DNA of 64,000 bases from Haloterrigena sp. H1 (GTDB lineage Archaea; Halobacteriota; Halobacteria; Halobacteriales; Natrialbaceae): positions 62,001-126,000 of the forward strand of contig NZ_SMZK01000001.1 of NCBI RefSeq assembly GCF_005938085.1. Reading direction: 5' to 3'. Positions 57,955 through 64,000 of this stretch are shown here, piece after piece; the stretch's first letter is position 1; the number at the start of each line of letters is the position of its first letter. A program made the translations under genes and the position numbers. Under the pieces are notes generated by a model. It had not been told where the DNA came from. It did not search any database and saw nothing but the letters and a program-made list of their open reading frames with translations.

Positions 57955-58812
57955 TTACAGGTACGATGCGAGCGCCGGTGCGACCGAGACGGTACTGACG
58001 CCGCGTTCGATGGTATCGGTGCCATAGATCGCTTCGACGCCGGCCCGCGAGAGCTTCGTGACGGCGTTGCGAGCCAGTAGCGGATGGACGCAGGTGATGT
58101 AAACGCGGCCGACGGATCGCTCACGGAGGACGCCGACGGCTTCGCTCATCGTCGAGCCCGTCGCGATGATGTCGTCGACGACGACGACGTCGCGGTCGGC
58201 CACGTCGACGTCGCTCGGCGTGATCTCGACCTCGGTGCCGGAGTGACGTACTTTCTCGAAATAGTCGGTCTCGCCCGTGCCGTAGGCGTCGCAGACCGTC
58301 TCGGCGAGGTCGATCGCGCCCGCGTCAGGCGAGAGGAAGACCGGATCCACGAGGTCGTCGGGTAAGGGCTCAGCCAGTCGGCCCGCGGCGTCGACGGCCG
58401 TCGCCGTCGGCTCGAAGAACTCACAGACCGCTTCCTCGTGGGGATCGACCGTCAGCACCCGGTCTGCGCCGGTCGAAATCGCACGAGCCATCGCGCGCGC
58501 GGAGATGGGATGACCCGGCTCGAACGCCTTGTCCTGCCGGCCATAGCCCATGTACGGCAGGACGGTGACGACCTCGTCGACGCCGGCCTCGCGGACGGCA
58601 TCCTGCAACTGGAGGACCTCAAGGTGGGCGTCGCTCGAGATGGTCGAGGCGACGATTACTGCCCGATCGGGTTCGGCGTCGGCGACGCCGGGGGCGGCGG
58701 CGAGCAGTTCGCCGTCGGGGAACCGGTCGTACTCGACGGCGGCGAGCGGTTCCTTGAGTTCGCGAGCGAGCGCTGCGGCGAGTGCCTGGGACGTGGATCC
58801 ACTGACGATCAT
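57955..58812 (-). CDS. prs: Ribose-phosphate pyrophosphokinase
   Basis: 285 aa from ATG at 58812 (MIVSGSTSQALAAALARELK); the upstream frame is Arg-rich and not part of the protein. It makes PRPP from ribose 5-phosphate and ATP, feeding upp and his genes of this window. The PRPP-binding loop VVVVDDIIATGSTM, the flexible loop YGRQDKAFEPGHP and the metal site DPHEE are present; length is typical of archaeal Prs. Confidence 0.96.
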   Translation of the reverse strand: MIVSGSTSQALAAALARELKEPLAAVEYDRFPDGELLAAAPGVADAEPDRAVIVASTISSDAHLEVLQLQDAVREAGVDEVVTVLPYMGYGRQDKAFEPGHPISARAMARAISTGADRVLTVDPHEEAVCEFFEPTATAVDAAGRLAEPLPDDLVDPVFLSPDAGAIDLAETVCDAYGTGETDYFEKVRHSGTEVEITPSDVDVADRDVVVVDDIIATGSTMSEAVGVLRERSVGRVYITCVHPLLARNAVTKLSRAGVEAIYGTDTIERGVSTVSVAPALASYL

Positions 58813-58906
58813 AGTCGGTGGCACACTCCGGGGGCTAAACCAGCTTTCGTTCTCATCCGCGCTCGGCGCTCGAGCGTGCCGAATCCGTCGCGTCCGTGGC
58901 TGTCGG

Positions 58907-59419
58907 CTACGCGTCAGTGCCGCCGCCACTCGCGTCGTCGGCACTGCACGGGCCGCTGCTCGTGTTGCTCAGGACCGTCAGTTCCCCATTCCGATCGACC
59001 CGGACGAAGAGGTTCAGACACGACGGCTCGTTCCAGTCGGCCGGGGTCACTTCGACCGGTTCGCCCTGATCTCTCCGCACGATCACGCGGAACTGCTGTC
59101 GTCCGGACGGCCAGTCTCGCTCGAGGGTCGCTCCGCCACCGGCCGCGAGGTTCTTCGTCGCCCACACGTCGATCGTCCCGTCGAACTCGACGATGACGTC
59201 GATCGTGTGGGCAGCATCGTCGAGGTTGTCGACGGTGATGTCGCCGAGACGTGTCCCGTCGGGGTCGGTCGTCGTGCTCCCGTCGTTCCCATCGGCTTCA
59301 CTGTCGGACCTGCCGTCACCGTTGCCCTCGGTTCCGTCGCTTCCCATACACCCAGCGACCGCGCCGGTACAGGCGGTCCCGGTCACAGCCAGCAGTCGTT
59401 GGCGTGAAAGATCGGTCAT
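58907..59419 (-). CDS. Secreted lipoprotein with acidic linker
   Basis: 170 aa from ATG at 59419 (MTDLSRQRLLAVTGTACTGA). The signal resembles haloarchaeal Tat lipoprotein signals with lipobox VAGC (Cys27), except that the twin-Arg is RQR. After a Gly/Asp/Ser linker there is a beta-rich domain (about 60-155) with a Cys pair that may form a disulfide (PSCLNLF and SGPCSADD). Function unknown; the pattern resembles small secreted beta-sandwich proteins. Confidence 0.72.
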   Translation of the reverse strand: MTDLSRQRLLAVTGTACTGAVAGCMGSDGTEGNGDGRSDSEADGNDGSTTTDPDGTRLGDITVDNLDDAAHTIDVIVEFDGTIDVWATKNLAAGGGATLERDWPSGRQQFRVIVRRDQGEPVEVTPADWNEPSCLNLFVRVDRNGELTVLSNTSSGPCSADDASGGGTDA

Positions 59420-59527
59420 TGCTCGAACGGTGACAGTCAGTATAGTTAACTCTTGTAGGCTCCGCCTCGTCCGTACTGTCACACGACTGGCTTCCTCGTC
59501 GCAGGCCAACCGTGGCGTCCGGTCGGA

Positions 59528-60409
59528 TTACTGGCGGCCCGCGCGTGGCGGCACGGCGAGGCCTGCAACGTCTCTAACGCCCAGCGCTCGCGTTCGCCAC
59601 TCGCCATCGCTCCACGCGAGGAAGGTCCCCTCGTCCGTGACGGCGTAGGTCGTCTCGCCGTAGCCGACCCCGACGATGTGCTCGCTCGAGCCGTCGATCG
59701 CGTGCCACTTGTCGGCGACGAACTCGTAGACGCCATCAGCGGCGATTGCGTGGGCGCGGACGAGCTCGCCCCGATCCGAGCGGGGATCGGCGGCGACGGT
59801 CTCGAACGCACCCTCGAGGACGCGCATCCAGCCGTTGCCGAGCTTGTAGAGACCATCCGCGGTGGCGGCTAAGGGCATGCCGTCGGCCGAGACGTCACGT
59901 GCGTCCGACAGGCCGGCGTGTGCGAGGCCGTCGTCGCCGACCCGATAGACGCCGTCGTCGGTGGCGACGAGGTCGCCGTCGATCGCGCGCACCGTCGTCT
60001 CGAGGTCGGCCGCGAGGGTGGTCCACTCGTCGGCCCCGGCTGTGCGACGCGCGACGCGACCGTCCGGCCCGGCTGCAAGCACGTCGTCGCCGTCGAAGCC
60101 GACGGCGACTGCCGGGCCGAAGCCAGTCTCGACGAACGACTCGTCGTCGGCTACGACCGGCGCGTCACCCTCGCGGCCGGACGTGGATTCTTCCTCGAGT
60201 GCGAGGACGCGGACATCCTCGGCCGTCGCGACGGCGATGGCGTCGGAGCTGGCAGCGATATCTCGAGCGCCACAGCGTTCACAGAGGCCAAACTCGCCGA
60301 CGGTGTCGCCAGCGACCCGGACGCGAACGACACCCATCGCGCTTGCGACGTAGGCCGTGATCGCCCCTTGCCGATCGCCGTAGACGCGTTTTTCCTCGAT
60401 CGATTGCAT
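59528..60409 (-). CDS. Haloarchaeal beta-propeller protein (HVO_0234-like)
   Basis: 293 aa from ATG at 60409 (MQSIEEKRVYGDRQGAITAY). Repeated blades of about 40 residues, such as PAVAVGFDGDDVLAAGPDGR, TTVRAIDGDLVATDDGVYRV and PLAATADGLYKLGNGWMRVL, suggest a six- or seven-bladed propeller. It has one CERC pair (LCERCGA). From memory it matches the uncharacterised family typed by HVO_0234. It is divergent from glmM, about 100 bases away. Confidence 0.75.
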   Translation of the reverse strand: MQSIEEKRVYGDRQGAITAYVASAMGVVRVRVAGDTVGEFGLCERCGARDIAASSDAIAVATAEDVRVLALEEESTSGREGDAPVVADDESFVETGFGPAVAVGFDGDDVLAAGPDGRVARRTAGADEWTTLAADLETTVRAIDGDLVATDDGVYRVGDDGLAHAGLSDARDVSADGMPLAATADGLYKLGNGWMRVLEGAFETVAADPRSDRGELVRAHAIAADGVYEFVADKWHAIDGSSEHIVGVGYGETTYAVTDEGTFLAWSDGEWRTRALGVRDVAGLAVPPRAGRQ

Positions 60410-60506
60410 ACAGGAACGTGACAGGGATGGCCCGAAAACGTTCCGCCCTTGGTCGAGAGGCCGCGTTGCGGAATCCCTTTGGGGAGTCCGCACGGATTAA
60501 CGCGTA

Positions 60507-61883
60507 ATGCAAGTCTTCGGATCGAGTGGGACGCGGGGCGTCGCCAACGAAGAGCTGACGCCCGCGTTCGTCCTGCGCGTCGCGAAAGCGGCGGGGACGA
60601 CCTGGGGTGACGGCCACGGTGGGGACCGGGTCGCGATCGCCCGCGACACCCGCTATACGGGGCGCATGCTGGCTGATGCGGCCGCAAGCGGGCTCGCGAG
60701 TACGGGTGCTGACGTCGATCGTCTCGGGATCGTCCCCACGCCGGGGGCACAGGCCTACGCCGAACGCGAAGGGGTGCCGGTCGTGGTTATCACGGCCTCG
60801 CACAACCCGCCCAAGTACAACGGCGTCAAACTCGTCGGGCCCGACGGCGTCGAACTCTCGGTCGCCGCACTCGAGGAAATCGAAGAGACGCTGCTCGCTG
60901 AATCCTTCAGCGTTGCCCCGTGGGACGAGACGGGACGGGTCCGCGAGATCGACGGCGTCGGCCGGGCGTACGTCGACGAACTCCTCGCAGCCACCGACAG
61001 AGAGACGATCGCCGACGCTGACCTCACCGTTGCACTCGATCCGGGCCACGGCGCGGGCTCGCTGACCAGCCCCGAGTTCTTCCGAAAACTGGGCTGTCGC
61101 GTCGTCACCGTCAACGGCCAGCCCGACGGCCACTTCCCCGGCCGTGATCCCGAACCCGTCCCCGACAACCTCACCGATCTGGGTCGCCTCGTCCGTGCGA
61201 CCGACGCCGACGTCGGCATCGCCCACGACGGCGACGCCGACCGCGCGATCTTTTTCGACGAAGCCGGCGAGTACGTCGAGGGCGACGCGACCCTTGCCGC
61301 ACTCGCGGCCGCCGAACTCGAGGCCGGCGACACGGCCGTCTCGGCGGTCAACGTCTCCCAGCGACTCGTCGACGTGGTCGACGACGTCGGCGCCGAACTC
61401 GAGCTTACCCCGATCGGCTCGACGAACATCATCACCCGCATTCAGGAACTCGAGGCAAACGGCAGACACGTGCCGATCGCGGGCGAGGGCAATGGCGGGA
61501 TCTTCTTCCCCGACTATCGGCTCTCACGGGACGGGGCGTACACGGCCGCGCGCTTCCTCGAGTTAGTTGCCGAGCAGTCGGTCAGCGAACTCGTCGCGCC
61601 CTACGACGGCTACGTTAACGTGCGACGCAACGTCGAATACGAGTCGACGGCCGAACGCGACGCGATGCTCGATGCGGCGGCCAACCAGGCCAACGCCGCC
61701 GACGCCGACCTCAACACCCGCGACGGCTACCGGCTCGATTACGGCGACGCGTGGGTGCTCGCCCGTCCTTCCGGCACCGAACCGCTCGTCCGGGTCTACG
61801 CCGAAGCCCGCGACGGCGACCGCGCCGAGGCCCTCGTCGACGATATGTACGAGGCGCTGACCGCTGCGAAAGCCGACGCCTAG
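60507..61883 (+). CDS. glmM: Phosphoglucosamine mutase
   Basis: 458 aa. Alpha-D-phosphohexomutase with the four family loops: phosphoserine TASHNPPKYNG (Ser of TASHNP), metal DGDADR, sugar-binding GEGNGG and phosphate RPSGTEPLVRVYAEA. It interconverts glucosamine 6- and 1-phosphate (or hexose phosphates) for UDP-sugar synthesis. Start ATG at 60507 after ATTAACGCGTA. The archaeal paralogues can be Glc/Man mutases, so specificity is by similarity. Confidence 0.9.
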   Translation: MQVFGSSGTRGVANEELTPAFVLRVAKAAGTTWGDGHGGDRVAIARDTRYTGRMLADAAASGLASTGADVDRLGIVPTPGAQAYAEREGVPVVVITASHNPPKYNGVKLVGPDGVELSVAALEEIEETLLAESFSVAPWDETGRVREIDGVGRAYVDELLAATDRETIADADLTVALDPGHGAGSLTSPEFFRKLGCRVVTVNGQPDGHFPGRDPEPVPDNLTDLGRLVRATDADVGIAHDGDADRAIFFDEAGEYVEGDATLAALAAAELEAGDTAVSAVNVSQRLVDVVDDVGAELELTPIGSTNIITRIQELEANGRHVPIAGEGNGGIFFPDYRLSRDGAYTAARFLELVAEQSVSELVAPYDGYVNVRRNVEYESTAERDAMLDAAANQANAADADLNTRDGYRLDYGDAWVLARPSGTEPLVRVYAEARDGDRAEALVDDMYEALTAAKADA

Positions 61884-61924
61884 GCTGGGTTCTGTCGCTC
61901 GCCCCCTCGAGTTTGACTCCCCGA

Positions 61925-63424
61925 TCAGGACGAGGCCCATTCCCGAAGTTCGCCGTCGACGACGACTCGGTCTCCGACATCGTCGAACGTGACACCGCCG
62001 TAAGCGACGCGACTGTCGGGGCCCACGTAGACCCCTGCAGTGCCACAGTCGGCCGCGCGAGCGGTCGTGAGCGTTGCGTCGACGTTCTCCCTGAATCGGA
62101 ACGACTGATGATCCGCGCCAGTCGCGGTCACGCCGCTGAGCTTCAGGTCGGCCATGTCGTCGAAGATGATCGCGTTCGTAAACGGCCCGTCGACGGTGAC
62201 GTTGGAGATCGCAGCGCCGTCGAAACCGGCGGCGTACAGCCCCGAGCCGCCAGCGATGTCGCTGTCCTCGGTTCTGATCGTGACGTTGCTGATCGTCAAC
62301 TCCCGGCGGCCGTCCGCGACGTGGCCCAGGGTAATCCCGCGTGCGTTCTCGAGACACGAGACGCGGTCGATCGTCAGATCCACGATCTGCTCGTCCGAAT
62401 CGGCTCTGATCGCCGTATACCCACAGCCGGTGATCTGGCCGTCCGTGATGGTGATCCCCTCGTTCGTCCCGCGGTGAAGGTGGACGCCGTAGTCGGGGTC
62501 GTTCGCCGGGTCGATCTCGAAGTTCGTGAGGGTACAGTCTCTGGTCGGCGTCCCGTCGTCCGCGACGAGCGCGTCGGTGCTGCCGTCCCAGACGCTGTTC
62601 CAGCTCGTATCCGGCTGTTGACTGTCGAACTGCACCGGCGCATCTGACCCACCCTCGCCGCCGCGGGTTGCCCAGTAGCCGTCGATGACGACGTTTTTCG
62701 ACGAGACGACGTCGATGTGGTGGTAGTGGATGCGGTCGCCGTAGATCCGCTCCAGCCGGACGTTTGCCGCGTGGGCGGGCATGATTCCCGTCGATTCCGG
62801 CGAATCGATCCGGACGTTGCAGACGCCCCAGTTCGATGCACCGTCGTATCCCGGCTCGTCGTAGCCCCTGTTCGAGAGCAGCGCCCGCCCTTCCTCACCG
62901 GCAGGGCGTGGCCCCGTCAGGACGGTCGAACGGCCTGCACCCAGCACGATCGTGTCGTCGCCCACCAGCGGCGTCCGCTCGAGGGGATACCTCCCGGGCG
63001 GGAAGTACACGATCCCGCCACCGGCCGCGGCGACGGTCTCGAGGAGGTCGTGGACCGCCTGGCCGACTTCGGTCGTCCCGTCGCCTTCGATGCCGTGGGC
63101 CTCGACGTTCCACACGGGGGTCTTTTCGGTGCGAGCGTGAGTGGACTGGACTGCCTCGAAGTGGCTCGTTCCCGGAACTGGCTGCTCGTCACTTCCGCGA
63201 CCGCTGAAGTATACCCAGTCGTCGCTCCCGGTGTCCCAGCGCCAGGTGATTCCCTGATCGGTCGCGTGGTACAGTTCGTCGTCGTACTCGCCGGTTGCCG
63301 GTCGCTCGCTGATCGGCCCGTGGACGATCGCGCGTGCGTCGATCGCCTCGACTGCGTCGGTGTGGTTCCACTGTTCGCCCTGCTCGTACGTCCCCAGTCC
63401 GAGACGCGGTGTGTGATCGACCAT
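61925..63424 (-). CDS. Right-handed beta-helix (pectate-lyase-like) protein
   Basis: 499 aa from ATG at 63424 (MVDHTPRLGLGTYEQGEQWN); GTG at 63430 is alternative. The first 90 residues match the N-terminal cap of phage tailspike-like or haloarchaeal glycosidases, then a GGGIVYFPPGRYPLERTPLV cap leads into about ten beta-helix coils. No signal peptide of its own. A 45-codon gene for a Tat lipoprotein signal ends 2 bases upstream, suggesting that the two were one gene. Probable polysaccharide lyase or surface glycan enzyme; catalytic residues not identified. Confidence 0.8.
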   Translation of the reverse strand: MVDHTPRLGLGTYEQGEQWNHTDAVEAIDARAIVHGPISERPATGEYDDELYHATDQGITWRWDTGSDDWVYFSGRGSDEQPVPGTSHFEAVQSTHARTEKTPVWNVEAHGIEGDGTTEVGQAVHDLLETVAAAGGGIVYFPPGRYPLERTPLVGDDTIVLGAGRSTVLTGPRPAGEEGRALLSNRGYDEPGYDGASNWGVCNVRIDSPESTGIMPAHAANVRLERIYGDRIHYHHIDVVSSKNVVIDGYWATRGGEGGSDAPVQFDSQQPDTSWNSVWDGSTDALVADDGTPTRDCTLTNFEIDPANDPDYGVHLHRGTNEGITITDGQITGCGYTAIRADSDEQIVDLTIDRVSCLENARGITLGHVADGRRELTISNVTIRTEDSDIAGGSGLYAAGFDGAAISNVTVDGPFTNAIIFDDMADLKLSGVTATGADHQSFRFRENVDATLTTARAADCGTAGVYVGPDSRVAYGGVTFDDVGDRVVVDGELREWASS

Positions 63425-63426
63425 GT

Positions 63427-63564
63427 TCACTCACTTCCGTATGCGTCTCCGTACGCCGTTCCGTACCCAGATTCAACGGCCGCGCTGTTCGTACAGCCTG
63501 CAAGCGTGAGAACTCCCGACGTTGCGATGAGGACGTCCCGTCGTCCCGGCCCTGAATCGTCCAT
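63427..63564 (-). CDS. 45-aa Tat lipoprotein signal ORF upstream of beta-helix gene
   Basis: ATG at 63564 to TGA at 63429-63427. The peptide starts MDDSGPGRRDVLIATSGVLT and continues LAGCTNSAAVESGYG: twin-Arg, hydrophobic core and lipobox LAGC, then a Gly/Tyr-rich tail (YGTAYGDAYG). The TGA is separated by AC from the ATG of the beta-helix gene. It may be the frameshifted signal peptide of that protein, or a genuine small lipopeptide translated in tandem. Confidence 0.6.
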   Translation of the reverse strand: MDDSGPGRRDVLIATSGVLTLAGCTNSAAVESGYGTAYGDAYGSE

Positions 63565-63616
63565 GATATCTGACTGGTTTTCCGCCGTATAAACTACCTG
63601 TTCGGCGGCCGACTGC

Positions 63617-64000
63617 TCACTCGAGTTGCGCGTCGATCGCGGCGCTGACGATATCCCAGTCGTAGCCCTCGACGAGGTCGCCGTCGACGAAGACGGCCGG
63701 CGTTCCAGGGACGCCGCGGTCGTCGCCTGTCTGTTGGTCTGCCTTGACGACGTCTCGGTACGACTCCTCTTCGGCCGCCGTCACGATTGCCTCGCCGTCG
63801 ACGTCGTGGTCGGCGGCGAGTTCGCGGAGGAGTTGATAGCCGTCCTCGCCGAGTCTGGACTGCTGCTCGTAGATGCCCTTGGCGAACGAAAAGAACGTCT
63901 CGACGTCGGTTTCGTCTTGCACTGCGCGGGCGGCCGACGCGGCGCGCCACGACCACTGTTGGTCGACGGGGATCGGATAGTCGAAATAGCGATAGCGGAC
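63617..64000 (-). CDS. DsbA-like thioredoxin-fold protein, C-terminal part
   Basis: The frame runs off the right edge. Visible are about 127 residues, from VRYRYFDYPIPVDQQWSWRA through SRLGEDGYQLLRELAADHDV and the cis-Pro loop DDRGVPGTPAVFVDG to the stop at 63619-63617. This is the second half of a DsbA/DSBA-like domain; the CxxC site would be beyond the edge. An internal GTG at 63922 is not the start. Confidence 0.8.
   Translation of the reverse strand, partial: VRYRYFDYPIPVDQQWSWRAASAARAVQDETDVETFFSFAKGIYEQQSRLGEDGYQLLRELAADHDVDGEAIVTAAEEESYRDVVKADQQTGDDRGVPGTPAVFVDGDLVEGYDWDIVSAAIDAQLE

Overview
The window is chromosomal DNA of a halophilic archaeon (class Halobacteria, probably near the Natrialbales; the genus is an inference). 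The DNA is GC-rich and the proteins are strongly acidic. The gene set is archaeal: replication factor C small subunit, archaeal-type AlaRS, archaeal Prs, a class III prepilin peptidase, a TrmB-type regulator, a SAMP2-like ubiquitin fold, an archaeosortase (PGF-CTERM) tail and the acidic haloarchaeal 2Fe-2S ferredoxin. There is no rRNA, no convincing tRNA, no CRISPR array, no transposase and no prophage.

Layout. 1-10 kb: SAMP2-like start (cut by the edge), bactofilin-like membrane protein, rfcS, a degenerate PAS kinase, alaS, an alpha/beta hydrolase without its Ser nucleophile, a truncated acyl-CoA synthetase and a class I amidotransferase. 10-25 kb: membrane Fe-S oxidoreductase of the HdrD type, a cmi4-like regulator, a hairpin cluster, solitary Cas4-like nuclease, tsaC, a redoxin/glutaredoxin pair, CNNM/CorC transporter, a PiT permease, upp, a frameshifted cupin, yigZ, an ACT regulator and hisB. 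25-37 kb is a transporter block: TrkH, hisA, an SLC13/RCK permease, three PiT-type permeases interleaved with two UspA proteins, and two divergent membrane-anchored coiled-coil paralogues. 37-46 kb: ferredoxin, HPP and TauE/SafE membrane proteins, copper amine oxidase, amt-glnK with a divergent TrmB-type regulator, prepilin peptidase and HIT protein. 46-50 kb: a three-gene glycerol-phosphate cluster, uracil-DNA glycosylase and a small membrane protein. 50-64 kb: ileS followed by two remnants of an ileS 3' end, an SDR, a frameshifted secreted metalloprotease, an H-NOX-like protein, prs, a lipoprotein, a beta-propeller, glmM, a beta-helix protein with a split signal peptide, and a DsbA-like protein cut by the right edge.

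Genes that probably work together: amt, glnK and possibly the amine oxidase in nitrogen supply; the PiT/UspA array in anion transport; the glycerol-phosphate transferase, nucleotidyltransferase and phosphodiesterase in a surface polymer; glutaredoxin and redoxin as a coupled pair.

The main unexpected signals are (i) a dispersed family of 83-88 bp imperfect palindromes whose ends supply the stop codons of five neighbouring genes, (ii) repeated remnants of the ileS 3' end differing mainly at synonymous sites, (iii) an H-NOX-like protein with Tyr at the proximal heme-ligand position, and (iv) several enzymes that have lost a catalytic residue or domain.
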